DNA of 31,802 nucleotides from Collinsella aerofaciens (GTDB lineage Bacteria > Actinomycetota > Coriobacteriia > Coriobacteriales > Coriobacteriaceae), in the NCBI RefSeq assembly GCF_028209885.1, contig NZ_JAQLEM010000026.1, positions 1 to 31,802 of the forward strand, given 5' to 3'. The notes under the pieces were generated by a model. That model had not been told where the DNA came from and did no database searches. It saw only the letters and a program-made list of their open reading frames with translations. This document shows, one piece after another, positions 22,220 through 30,605 of the stretch. The position numbers and the translations under genes are program-made. How positions within the stretch are numbered: the first letter of the stretch is position 1; every line of letters starts with the position of its first letter.

Positions 22220-24468
22220 AGTCATATCTTCAAGAGGTTGAACAATATAAAGTTGACATCGTTGACTTAAACGTGGAATTTTACGATGACCTCCTATCTT
22301 TTAGACATGTCGAAGAGTGCTGTAAAAGGTATCGGGAATCAAAGGATTCGTTTAGTTCGAATGTTCAATTAACAATCGAGTTGATACAAAAGTCAGCACT
22401 TAATGTTGACGAGGCAAAAGATATTTTCAGATCGAAGAGATACTTTAATCTAAAAGAAAGACAATATGCTGAAAACATTTTTAGAAATGCACTCTATATC
22501 ATAAATCACGTCTCATATGGAGTTAAATACACGTTCAACTCCATAGATCTGCCCTATGATTATTATTCGACACCAGAAATAATGAAATCGCTTGCGGATA
22601 CCTTGCATAATCCGTTTATTTCCTTCTATGAAACTGCCTTTCTTAAGCGTATTCAGAGGGAAAAAATCGAGTTTATTGGGATTTCGGTGAGCGGCTGTTT
22701 CCAATTGATTTCTGCAGTTACGTTAGCGAAACTGATTAAAGAAGAATGTCCATCTGTTAAACACGTCTCATTGGGCGGCAATTACATTACTCGTTTAGCA
22801 GATGACTGCATGAAAGAATGGCATCCCTTTTTTGAATACATTGATTCGATAATGATGTATGACGGCGAAGAGCCGCTTGCACGTCTTCTTGAGGCTCTTG
22901 ACTCTGGTGATGACAATCTCGACTGTGTTCCAAACCTTTGCCATGCTAAAGGTGGAAAGATATATAAAAACCATCGGATTGAGCAAACATTTATCAACGA
23001 TACAGTTCCCGATTTCGATGGCTTCGCCCTTTCTAAATACTTCATGCCTGAGTTAATATTGCCGGTTTATTCTTCTAGGCAGTGTTTTAATCATTGCGCC
23101 TTCTGCACCATTCCCGGTGCTACCGGTGGTTGTTACCGAAAGATGCCTATATCGAGAGTATTTGAAATAATGTGTCGGTTAAATGAAAAATACGGCACGA
23201 GAGTTTTCTCTTTTGTGGATGAAACATTCGAAGGCAAAAGAATGGAGCAACTCGCGGATGAAATAAACGCATCGGGAAAAACGTTTTTCTGGCATGGAGA
23301 AACGAGGTTCTCTCCAACCCTAAGTACAGACGTTTTCAACAAGATATACCAAAGTGGATGTAGGCAGATTCAGTTTGGCCTCGAGTCATACAACCAAAGA
23401 GTTCTTGATCTAATGAAGAAGAACACGAGAGTTGATTGGATTGATCGCAATATCCATGATTGTCTCAATGCGGGTATTCCTGTTCATCTATTCTTTATGA
23501 TTGGCTTTCCGACCGAAACTAAAGAAGAGGCTCTGAACACCTTAGCTTATACAGAGAATGTTTTGAATTATTCAAAACAGGTATGTGGTGTTCCATATTC
23601 CACGAGAGGATTTACGAATTTTGGTCTCGTTATGGGGTCGGATGTTTGGAATCATCCCGATAAGTATGGTGTCTCTGTAATGCCGAAGTCCCAATATGAG
23701 GATTTGCGCCTCGAAGTGGATTATGTTTCAGGCACTGGTTTAACTTTAAATGAAGCAAAATCCTTATCTGATGAGCATCATATTGATTTTTATATGCAAG
23801 AAGTCATAAACGGTAGCGACACAATTGACTTGCCCCAGCGGCTTCATATTTCAGAGGTGACCTGGATCCTAGATTCTATTCACGCTGTCAGGTATAAGGG
23901 ACATTTGACCAAAGTAAAGCGACGGCTGACCAGTCTAAATCCAGCTGATCGAATCTGGCTGGATTCCAAGACCTCTGTCGTGCTCGTTGAGCCATTTGCC
24001 TACTTCTATAATTCTGAATACCATCATGTCTATGCTGTTTCCCAGTTGGTATACCTTAAGTTGGCCCGTTTATTGGAGGCCGATTGTAGCATTTCTCTTA
24101 TCCTTGATCAGGGCGATCTCGAGCTGACAAGGGCGATAGAAGAACTGTTGCATTATGGATTGCTGAATACAAATATCGATGCCGATTATGTAATGCACGA
24201 TAATGGTTTTCAATTGGTTAAAAGTTCGTTTGTGAAAGAAGTCGGACGCTCAAAAGAGGGGTTAAGAGTACTGCTGAGTTGTGCCACCCATAGAATGTGT
24301 GCGGTTAATGATTTTTCGTTCGCTTTGCTTTCGTTGTTTGAAAAGCCGATTACTAAGAACGAGGTGCGCGACATTTTGAAAAAAGAGGGACTATCGGCAA
24401 GCGAGGAGCAATTAAACAAGTTGGTTGATAATTGCATGAAAGCAGATATACTACAATTGATTAGATAG
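22189..24468 (+). CDS. B12-binding-type radical SAM peptide maturase (frameshifted N-terminus)
   Basis: 759 residues from an internal GTG at 22189 (GGAG four bases upstream). Residues about 160-205 (IEFIGISVSGCFQLISA...HVSLGGNYITR) form the Rossmann-like cobalamin-binding-type domain, without a DxHxxG motif. The radical SAM cluster is CFNHCAFC (Cys299, Cys303, Cys306), followed by the barrel with FGLESYNQRVLDLMKKNT. After residue about 585 come two segments resembling PqqD/RRE winged helices: VYAVSQLVYLKLARLL...LTRAIEELLHYGLL (about 614-659) and NDFSFALLSLFEKPITKNEV...LNKLVDNCMKADIL (707-755). Such domains bind leader peptides. The 36-residue peptide 13 bp downstream is the likely substrate. 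The chemistry (methylation, epimerisation, crosslink) cannot be told. The original start at 22148 is out of frame. Confidence 0.85.
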   Translation: MGPYLALPVLKSYLQEVEQYKVDIVDLNVEFYDDLLSFRHVEECCKRYRESKDSFSSNVQLTIELIQKSALNVDEAKDIFRSKRYFNLKERQYAENIFRNALYIINHVSYGVKYTFNSIDLPYDYYSTPEIMKSLADTLHNPFISFYETAFLKRIQREKIEFIGISVSGCFQLISAVTLAKLIKEECPSVKHVSLGGNYITRLADDCMKEWHPFFEYIDSIMMYDGEEPLARLLEALDSGDDNLDCVPNLCHAKGGKIYKNHRIEQTFINDTVPDFDGFALSKYFMPELILPVYSSRQCFNHCAFCTIPGATGGCYRKMPISRVFEIMCRLNEKYGTRVFSFVDETFEGKRMEQLADEINASGKTFFWHGETRFSPTLSTDVFNKIYQSGCRQIQFGLESYNQRVLDLMKKNTRVDWIDRNIHDCLNAGIPVHLFFMIGFPTETKEEALNTLAYTENVLNYSKQVCGVPYSTRGFTNFGLVMGSDVWNHPDKYGVSVMPKSQYEDLRLEVDYVSGTGLTLNEAKSLSDEHHIDFYMQEVINGSDTIDLPQRLHISEVTWILDSIHAVRYKGHLTKVKRRLTSLNPADRIWLDSKTSVVLVEPFAYFYNSEYHHVYAVSQLVYLKLARLLEADCSISLILDQGDLELTRAIEELLHYGLLNTNIDADYVMHDNGFQLVKSSFVKEVGRSKEGLRVLLSCATHRMCAVNDFSFALLSLFEKPITKNEVRDILKKEGLSASEEQLNKLVDNCMKADILQLIR

Positions 24469-24481
24469 AGGAGGTTTCTGC

Positions 24482-24592
24482 ATGGACGTTATTAACAAAG
24501 ATCTCTTGGAGCAACTGAAAGAGTTTCAGGAAGAGGGCGTCGTGGTAGAAGTGTTCGACTTTGAGGACTACATGGATAAATTCTGCCATTAG
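24482..24592 (+). CDS. Candidate RiPP precursor peptide (36 residues)
   Basis: The ATG at 24482 has a strong ribosome binding site (GAGGAGG, about eight bases upstream) and follows the maturase stop by 13 bp. Residues 1-18 (MDVINKDLLEQLKEFQEE) should form an amphipathic leader helix. After a Gly come a Val-rich strand, alternating acidic and aromatic residues (FDFEDYMD) and the end KFCH. The single Cys is the penultimate residue. A terminator follows 24 bp later, so nothing else is in the transcript. I know no named precursor family with this sequence. Placement beside a radical SAM enzyme with PqqD-like domains and an exporter supports a precursor role; a regulatory peptide or bound cofactor-type peptide is an alternative. 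Confidence 0.75.
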   Translation: MDVINKDLLEQLKEFQEEGVVVEVFDFEDYMDKFCH

Positions 24593-24616
24593 TTTCGGAA
24601 TTTACTCGCCTCGCTT

Positions 24617-24650
24617 AAAGGAGAAGTCGATTATCGATTTCTCCTTTTTT
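24617..24650 (+). terminator. Terminator of the RiPP-like operon
   Basis: Stem AAAGGAGAAGTCGAT/ATCGATTTCTCCTTT (24617-24631 with 24633-24647, one G-T pair; the innermost pairs must open for a loop) followed by further T residues. It marks the right end of the AT-richer island. Confidence 0.85.
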
Positions 24651-24780
24651 AATTAAAGATATTTTTGAAATACATGCTCTTAGCACAGGTTGGCCTCTCA
24701 GTAAACTGGGGGGTTGCTTTGGCTAGTTAGAGATATGTGAACGTCCGTTAGACTGAATCTCAGGGTAGAAGGGGCCTCCA

Positions 24781-26781
24781 GTGTCCAGATCAACAAGGCA
24801 ATGCTGCGTTTCGGCTAATAAGAACGATGGCTTTTTGCGTGTGGCGGCGGCTTCGCCGCGGATTCGCGTGGCCGATGTCGAGGGCAATGCCGAGGTTGCA
24901 CTGGCGGCTGTTCGCGAGGCTGCCGAGCGCGGCGTTCGCGCGCTGGTGCTGCCCGAGCTCAACTTGTGCGGCTATACCGCGGCCGATCTGTTCCATAACC
25001 GCACATTACTGCATGCCTGCGAGGCTGCTTTGGTGCATATCCTCGATGAGACTCGTGAGCTGCCGATTGTCTTTACCATCGGTCTTCCCGTTGCAGTTGC
25101 CGAGAATATCTACAACTGCGCCGCCGTGTGCTGCGCGGGCGAGCTTTTGGGTCTTACGGCCAAGAAGTATCTGCCCAACTATGGCGAGTTCTACGAGCGC
25201 CGCTGGTTTGCTCCGGCGCCCGCAGATCCTGTGTGGGTCGAGTTTGCCGGTCAGGGTCCGGTTCCGCTGGGTTCGGGGCTTGTCTACCGTTGCTGTGATG
25301 AGGGTGCTGAAGACCTGGTGCTGGGCGTTGAGGTCTGCGAGGATCTGTGGGTGCCGGCGCCCCCTTCGACCGAGATGGCGCTTGCCGGTGCGACGGTGAT
25401 TCTCAACCCGTCGGCCTCGGACGAGATTATCGGCAAGGCAGACTATCGCCGCAGCCTCATCTCCAATCAGAGTGCGCGCCTGTACTGCGCCTATGCCTAT
25501 GCAGATGCGAGCGAGGGCGAGTCCACGACCGACATGGTCTTTGCGGGGGAGAACCTCGTCTACGAAAACGGCTCCAAGCTCGCCGCGACCAAACTGCTTA
25601 CCTGCGATATGGCCATCGCCGATGTTGACCTCGACCGTCTGGTTGCCGAGCGCCGTCGCTCGACGACGTGGACGCGTACCGACGATGCGCCGGAGGCCAC
25701 GACCGTTGAATTTTCGTTTGAGGGCGTGCTGGCCGAAGAGCCTGTCCTGCGCGATGCGTTCGACATCGACCGCGTCTTCCCCCGCGCGCCCTTTGTGCCG
25801 GCCGACCATGGCGACCTGGCCGAGCGTTGCGAGACCATCCTCAATCTGCAGACTGCGGGCCTCAAGACTCGCCTTGCCCACACAGGTACCAAGGCTGCGG
25901 TCATCGGCCTTTCGGGTGGCTTGGACTCCACGCTGGCACTGTTTGTGACCGTGCGTGCCTTCGATGCGCTGGGGCTGCCGCGCACCGGTATCACAGCCGT
26001 GTCCATGCCTGGCTTTGGCACGACGCATCGCACCAAGTCCAATGCCGAGTCGCTTGCCCGCGACCTGGGCGTGAGCTTCCGCGAGGTTTCGATCCACGCG
26101 GCTGTGGAGCAGCACTTCAAGGACATTGAGCACGACCCGGCAGTTCAGGACGTGACCTACGAGAACAGCCAAGCCCGCGAGCGCACGCAGATTTTGATGG
26201 ACTTGGCCAACCAGGCTGGCGGTTTTGTCATCGGCACGGGCGACCTGTCGGAGCTGGCGCTCGGCTGGGCTACCTATAACGGCGACCACATGAGCATGTA
26301 CGCCGTCAACGCGAGCGTGCCCAAGACGCTCGTGCGTCATCTGGTGCGCTATGCCGCCGATGTCTTTGGCGGGCGTATTGCCGAGGTCTTGCTCGACATC
26401 CTCGATACGCCGGTATCTCCCGAGCTTCTGCCGCCCACGGGCGACGGCGAGATTGCGCAGAAGACCGAGGATTTGGTGGGCCCGTACGAGCTGCACGACT
26501 ACTTCCTCTACTACCTGCTGCGTTTTGGCTTTGAGCCGGGCAAGATCTACCGCATGGCGCTCAAGAGCTTCGAGGGCGTCTACGACGCCAAGACCGTCCA
26601 CACGTGGCTACGTACGTTCTACCGTCGCTTCTTTGCCCAGCAGTTTAAGCGCAGCTGCCTGCCCGATGGTCCCAAGGTGGGCTCGGTGACGCTCAGCCCG
26701 CGCGGCGATTGGCGTATGCCGAGTGACGCCAGCTCGCGTTTGTGGCTTGCGCAGATCGACGCGCTCAATCCAATTGACTGA
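24781..26781 (+). CDS. nadE: Glutamine-dependent NAD+ synthetase
   Basis: 666-residue two-domain enzyme making NAD+ from deamido-NAD+, ATP and glutamine. The N-terminal nitrilase-type glutaminase carries Glu59 (LPELNLCGYTAADL), Lys128 (AKKYLPNYGEFYERR) and Cys186 (GVEVCEDLW). The C-terminal synthetase has the pyrophosphatase loop SGGLDST from residue 378, GTGDLSELALGWATYNGDHM and SVPKTLVRHLV. The C-terminal residues RMPSDASSRLW fit the long bacterial NadE. The start is uncertain: GTG 24781 has AAGGGG upstream, but the first 15 residues look non-conserved, and family-like sequence begins at NDGFLRVAAASP. Base composition returns to GC-rich here, so the gene belongs to the core genome. A strong terminator follows. 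Confidence 0.95.
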   Translation: MSRSTRQCCVSANKNDGFLRVAAASPRIRVADVEGNAEVALAAVREAAERGVRALVLPELNLCGYTAADLFHNRTLLHACEAALVHILDETRELPIVFTIGLPVAVAENIYNCAAVCCAGELLGLTAKKYLPNYGEFYERRWFAPAPADPVWVEFAGQGPVPLGSGLVYRCCDEGAEDLVLGVEVCEDLWVPAPPSTEMALAGATVILNPSASDEIIGKADYRRSLISNQSARLYCAYAYADASEGESTTDMVFAGENLVYENGSKLAATKLLTCDMAIADVDLDRLVAERRRSTTWTRTDDAPEATTVEFSFEGVLAEEPVLRDAFDIDRVFPRAPFVPADHGDLAERCETILNLQTAGLKTRLAHTGTKAAVIGLSGGLDSTLALFVTVRAFDALGLPRTGITAVSMPGFGTTHRTKSNAESLARDLGVSFREVSIHAAVEQHFKDIEHDPAVQDVTYENSQARERTQILMDLANQAGGFVIGTGDLSELALGWATYNGDHMSMYAVNASVPKTLVRHLVRYAADVFGGRIAEVLLDILDTPVSPELLPPTGDGEIAQKTEDLVGPYELHDYFLYYLLRFGFEPGKIYRMALKSFEGVYDAKTVHTWLRTFYRRFFAQQFKRSCLPDGPKVGSVTLSPRGDWRMPSDASSRLWLAQIDALNPID

Positions 26782-26849
26782 GGTTGGCCAAATTGAACCA
26801 ATGCGGGGGTTGCAAGCGTTACACTTTTGCAATCTGATGGCCCGTATCG

Positions 26850-26881
26850 CGCGGCGCTCTTGTCGGAGCGCCGCGTTTTTT
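26850..26881 (+). terminator. Terminator of nadE
   Basis: A perfect 10-bp stem CGCGGCGCTC/GAGCGCCGCG (26850-26859 with 26866-26875) with a six-base loop and TTTTTT. Confidence 0.85.
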
Positions 26882-26899
26882 ATATCGAAAGGTGGCACC

Positions 26900-28063
26900 A
26901 TGCAGGCATCGCAGCGTCTCGACCGCTTTGGCGCGGAGGTCTTCGCCTCGCTCAACAACAAACTGCTCGCGCTGAAGGCTCAGGGCAAGACCATTTACAA
27001 CATGAGCGTGGGCACGCCCGACTTTAAGCCGTACAATCACGTGGTCGAGGCACTCACGCAAGCAGCCCAAGATCCCGAGATGTGGAAGTATGCCCTGCGC
27101 GACCTGCCCGAGCTCAAGCAGGCTGTGTGCGATTACTATGAGCGCCGCTTTGGCGTTTCGGGCATTACGCCGTCCATGGTGCAGTCGTGCAACGGCACGC
27201 AGGAAGGCGTGGGCCATTTGGGTCTGGCCCTGCTCGACCCGGGTGACACCATCCTGGTGCCCGATCCGTGCTACCCGGTCTTTGAGGCGGGTGCCAAGAT
27301 CGCCGATGCCAAGCTCGAGTACTATCCGCTGATTGCCGAGCACAATTACCTGCCCTATGTGGCGGGTATCGATCCCGAGGTTGCCGATCGTGCCAAGTAT
27401 ATGATCGTGTCGCTGCCCGCCAACCCGGTGGGCTCGGTGGGCACGCCCGAGGTCTACGAGGAGATCATCGCTTTCGCCCGCGAGCACGACCTGCTCATCG
27501 TCCATGACAACGCGTACTCCGACATCGTGTTCGACGGCGAGCCGGGTGGCAGCTTCTTGCAGTATCCCGGTGCGCTCGAGGTGGGTGTGGAGTTCTTCTC
27601 GCTTTCCAAGTCGTTTAACGTCACCGGTGCCCGCATTGGCTTTTTGGTCGGTCGCGAGGACGTGGTCTCGGCCTTTGCCAAGCTGCGCAGCCAGATTGAC
27701 TTCGGTATGTTCCTCCCGATCCAGAAGGCTGCTATCGCGTGCCTTAATGGCCCGCGCGATGAGGTCGAGGCACAGCGTCTGAAGTACCAGGAGCGCCGCG
27801 ATGTCCTGTGCGACGGTCTTGAGGGCCTGGGCTGGGAGCGTCCCAACGCGCATGGCTCTATGTTTGTGTGGGCCAAGCTCCCCGGTGGCCGCACCGATTC
27901 GATGGCGTTTTGCGAGGAGCTCATGGAGAAGGCCGGCGTTGTGGTGACGCCGGGCGCGAGCTTTGGTCCTTCGGGCGAGGGACACGTGCGCATGGCGCTG
28001 GTCTTGCCGCCCGACCAGATCGCTTTGGCTGTCGAGGCCATTCGCGAGGCGGGCCTGTATTAG
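26900..28063 (+). CDS. Class I/II PLP-dependent aminotransferase
   Basis: 387-residue fold-type I aminotransferase. Recognisable segments: IYNMSVGTPDFKPYNHVVEAL near the N-terminus; NGTQEGVGHLGLALLDPGDTILVPDPCYPVF; SLPANPVGSVGTPEVYEEI; HDNAYSDIVFDG with the cofactor-ring Asp and Tyr; the Schiff-base Lys in SLSKSFNVTGARIGF; and the C-terminal substrate Arg in GHVRMAL. It belongs to the alanine/aspartate or LL-diaminopimelate aminotransferase-like group; the substrate is not decided. ATG 26900 has CGAAAGGTGG upstream. The longer open frame to 26723 runs through the nadE terminator and is rejected. Confidence 0.92.
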   Translation: MQASQRLDRFGAEVFASLNNKLLALKAQGKTIYNMSVGTPDFKPYNHVVEALTQAAQDPEMWKYALRDLPELKQAVCDYYERRFGVSGITPSMVQSCNGTQEGVGHLGLALLDPGDTILVPDPCYPVFEAGAKIADAKLEYYPLIAEHNYLPYVAGIDPEVADRAKYMIVSLPANPVGSVGTPEVYEEIIAFAREHDLLIVHDNAYSDIVFDGEPGGSFLQYPGALEVGVEFFSLSKSFNVTGARIGFLVGREDVVSAFAKLRSQIDFGMFLPIQKAAIACLNGPRDEVEAQRLKYQERRDVLCDGLEGLGWERPNAHGSMFVWAKLPGGRTDSMAFCEELMEKAGVVVTPGASFGPSGEGHVRMALVLPPDQIALAVEAIREAGLY

Positions 28064-28206
28064 AAAGCTATTTCGCCTCGTCAATATATCGAAACCGATT
28101 TCGTGCAGTTATTTTACGAATTCTGCAAACAATTTCGGTAAACGGTCGATTTTTGGCTGCGAATAGGAGCATAATCAAAGTCCCGATTGGATGTATTGGG
28201 ATTACG

Positions 28207-28239
28207 ACAAGCCGCTCGGGTCGTTCCCGGGCGGCTTGT
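28207..28239 (+). terminator. Strong hairpin in the ldh upstream region
   Basis: CAAGCCGC/GCGGCTTG (28208-28215 with 28231-28238) continues inward through a T-G pair to CGGG/CCCG around loop TCGTT, and is followed by TTTGTGG. It lies 25 bp before ldh. It either ends the aminotransferase transcript or is a leader/attenuator hairpin of ldh. A CATAAT -10-like box at 28170-28175 favours the latter. Confidence 0.5.
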
Positions 28240-28264
28240 TTGTGGAGTGAGATGGGAGTTTCTA

Positions 28265-29215
28265 ATGGTTAACGAGAAGAAGGTCGCTATTGTCGGCTGC
28301 GGTTTCGTCGGTTCGTCTTCGGCGTTCGCGCTGATGCAGAGCGGTCTGTTCTCCGAAATGGTCCTCATCGACGTGGACAAGAACCGCGCCGAGGGTGAGG
28401 CCCTGGATATCGCGCACGGCATGACGTTTGCCGAGCCGATGAAGATCTACGCCGGCGATTATTCCGATGTCGCCGACGCCGCCATGATCGTCGTCACCGC
28501 TGGCGCTGCCCAGAAGCCCGGTGAGACCCGCCTGGACCTGGTCAACAAGAACGTCAACATCTTTAAGTCCATTATCCCCGAGATTAAGAAGTCCGGCTTC
28601 GACGGCATTCTGCTAATCGTCTCCAACCCGGTTGATGTTCTGACCTATGCTGCCATCAAGATGTCTGGCCTGCCCGAGGGCCATGTCATCGGCTCCGGCA
28701 CCGTGCTCGACACTGGCCGTCTGCAGCAGATGCTTGGTGCCCACGTCGAGGTTGACCCGCGCGATGTCCAGGCCTATGTCATGGGCGAGCACGGCGACTC
28801 CGAGTTTGTCGCTTGGTCCAGCGCTCAGGTTGCTGGCGTTCCGCTGAACACCTTCTGCGAGCTTCACGGCCACCTGGAGCATGAGACCGCCGAGAAGCGC
28901 ATCGCCGAGGACGTCAAGAACTCCGCCTACACCATCATCGAGAAGAAGCACGCCACCTACTATGGCGTCGCCATGGCCGTCAAGCGCATCTGCACCGCCG
29001 TTATGCGCGACGAGCAGACCGTTCTGCCTGTCTCCTCGCTCATGGTGGGCGAGTATGGCCTGTCCGATCTTGCCATCTCCATGCCGACCGTCGTTGGCCG
29101 CGACGGCGTTGTTTGCCGCGTCCCCGTGCCGCTGAACGACGACGAGCAGCATGAGCTCACCGTCTCCGCCAAGGCTCTCAAGGACATCATCGACAGCGTC
29201 GACTTCTCCTGCTAA
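28265..29215 (+). CDS. ldh: L-lactate dehydrogenase
   Basis: 316-residue NAD-dependent enzyme reducing pyruvate to L-lactate in fermentation. The Rossmann motif is VAIVGCGFVGSSSAFAL. The substrate loop is GAAQKPGETRLDLVNKN, where Gln marks lactate rather than malate specificity. IVSNPVDVLTYAA and the catalytic His176 in GEHGDSEF follow. Length is standard. ATG 28265 has GGGAG upstream. Strong codon bias suggests high expression. It is a single-gene unit bounded by the hairpin at 28207 and a terminator at 29251. Confidence 0.95.
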   Translation: MVNEKKVAIVGCGFVGSSSAFALMQSGLFSEMVLIDVDKNRAEGEALDIAHGMTFAEPMKIYAGDYSDVADAAMIVVTAGAAQKPGETRLDLVNKNVNIFKSIIPEIKKSGFDGILLIVSNPVDVLTYAAIKMSGLPEGHVIGSGTVLDTGRLQQMLGAHVEVDPRDVQAYVMGEHGDSEFVAWSSAQVAGVPLNTFCELHGHLEHETAEKRIAEDVKNSAYTIIEKKHATYYGVAMAVKRICTAVMRDEQTVLPVSSLMVGEYGLSDLAISMPTVVGRDGVVCRVPVPLNDDEQHELTVSAKALKDIIDSVDFSC

Positions 29216-29250
29216 ATCAAGCTCTTTTGGGCAACAGGCTACAATGAAAG

Positions 29251-29282
29251 GCGTCCGGGCCACACGGTCCGGGCGTCTTTTT
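29251..29282 (+). terminator. Terminator of ldh
   Basis: An 11-bp stem (29251-29261 with 29266-29276, including three G-T pairs) with loop ACAC followed by CTTTTT. Confidence 0.75.
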
Positions 29283-29290
29283 GGTGCGAG

Positions 29291-29312
29291 GGGGTCAGGT
29301 TACTTTGCACCA
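29291..29312. repeat. Left flanking repeat of the DUF2974 gene
   Basis: 22 bases beginning GGGGTCAGGTTACTTTGC match the reverse complement of 30508-30529 at 20 of 22 positions. The outer part is a variant of the GGGACAGGTT repeat end. Confidence 0.6.
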
Positions 29313-29342
29313 CCCCAATGCACCATAGTTGATGGGAGGGCC

Positions 29343-30503
29343 ATGTCGGATTCGCCTAATTTTTTGACCTATGCCCAGACGGCGTTTGATCCGTTTGAGG
29401 AACGGCCGTTCTGCGCGGTGGATAGCCTGGTCTTTGCGTGGTTGTCCTATTTGCGTTTGCCGGGTGATATGGCGGAGCTGACGAACTGGCAGGGCCTAGA
29501 CGTACGCGAGCTGCTGCGCGCCGAGTGCTACCAAGACATGATTGTCGACCTGTGGGATCCGGAGGGGAGCCGTGCCCTGTTGGAGGCTGTGGCAGCAAGC
29601 CCTCGCTACCGTGGCGTTCGTGTTTGCGGCTATCGTAGCGTGAGTGATGCCGAGACAACGGAGCAGTTTGCGGCCATGACGTTCCGATTTCCGGCGGGGT
29701 TTAGCTATCTTGCCTTCCGGGGGACCGACAGCACGATTGTGGGCTGGAAAGAGGACTTTAACATGGCGTTCCGGTGTCCTGTGCCGGCCCAGGAATCCGC
29801 GGCGCGTTATGTAGACGAGGCGGCGGATGCGATTGACGGGCCGCTTTTGTGCGGAGGTCATTCCAAGGGTGGAAACCTTGCGGTGTACGGTGCGGCGATG
29901 TGCCCCGATGTCGCCCGTGAGCGAATCGAACGGGCGTATTCCCATGATGGTCCGGGCTTCGTCGAGGAGTTTCTGAGCGGCAACGCCTTCGCCGATCTAT
30001 CCGGTCGAATCGACAAGACGCTACCTCGGTCGTCGATCTTTGGCATGATGTTCGAGACACAGGAGGACTATGCCATCGTTGAGAGCACCGAGTTTAGCCT
30101 GCTGCAGCACAATCCCTTTAGCTGGGTGGTTGATGGTCGCGACTTCGTGTACTGTGAGCGCCTGTCCGCCGGTGCTCGATACGTTGATGGCTCCATTCGC
30201 GAGATGCTGCTTGCAGTTTCGCCTAGCGAACGCGAGCGTTTTGTAGATGCGTTGTTCTCCGTGTTTGAGGCTACGGGTGCTGAGCGGTTTGCGGATATCG
30301 CTGGGAATCTGCGCGAGAGCCTGCCCGTGATGCTCCAGGCTGCGCAAGGGTTTGACAAGGATACGCGACGCTTTGTCTCGCAGACCATCGTGGCAATCCT
30401 TAAATGCGCACTGCTGCCCAAACGACCCCAGATCGACATGCCCGCCGCCGGCAAGAGTTTGGCAGAACAGCTCGAGGCTTGGCAGTCCGAGCTCCTGCGC
30501 TAG
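29343..30503 (+). CDS. DUF2974 (Mbeg1-like) alpha/beta hydrolase
   Basis: 386-residue lipase-like hydrolase of unknown substrate. The N-terminal part (RPFCAVDSLVFAWLSYLRLP) and FSYLAFRGTDSTIVGWKEDFNMAF are typical. The nucleophile elbow is GGHSKGGNLAVYGA with Ser174, followed by YSHDGPGF. No signal peptide or membrane anchor, so it is cytoplasmic unless exported in another way. ATG 29343 has GGGAGGG immediately upstream (short spacing); the longer frame to 29151 overlaps ldh and is rejected. The gene is enclosed by an imperfect inverted repeat pair (29291-29312, 30508-30529). Confidence 0.88.
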   Translation: MSDSPNFLTYAQTAFDPFEERPFCAVDSLVFAWLSYLRLPGDMAELTNWQGLDVRELLRAECYQDMIVDLWDPEGSRALLEAVAASPRYRGVRVCGYRSVSDAETTEQFAAMTFRFPAGFSYLAFRGTDSTIVGWKEDFNMAFRCPVPAQESAARYVDEAADAIDGPLLCGGHSKGGNLAVYGAAMCPDVARERIERAYSHDGPGFVEEFLSGNAFADLSGRIDKTLPRSSIFGMMFETQEDYAIVESTEFSLLQHNPFSWVVDGRDFVYCERLSAGARYVDGSIREMLLAVSPSERERFVDALFSVFEATGAERFADIAGNLRESLPVMLQAAQGFDKDTRRFVSQTIVAILKCALLPKRPQIDMPAAGKSLAEQLEAWQSELLR

Positions 30504-30507
30504 CCAT

Positions 30508-30529
30508 TGGTGCAAAGCAACCTGTCCCC
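30508..30529. repeat. Right flanking repeat of the DUF2974 gene
   Basis: Begins 4 bp behind the DUF2974 stop. Reads TGGTGCAAAGCAACCTGTCC and two further C; it is the inverted partner of 29291-29312 and carries the AACCTGTCCC end shared with 3840-3856 and 4561-4583. Confidence 0.65.
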
Positions 30530-30605
30530 GATGCACCAATCTTCGATGCGCCTGGGGCGGGCTCGACCGCTATACTGGTTCGTGCCAAAATCGATCTAGA
30601 ACGGA

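Noticed and set aside
25006..26601. 531-codon minus-strand open frame
   Set aside because: It lies fully inside nadE on the opposite strand; its composition is that of an antisense shadow of a GC-rich gene, with no recognisable domain and no ribosome binding site.
26819..28084. 421-codon minus-strand open frame opposite the aminotransferase gene
   Set aside because: Antisense shadow; the plus-strand product has all the catalytic motifs of its family.
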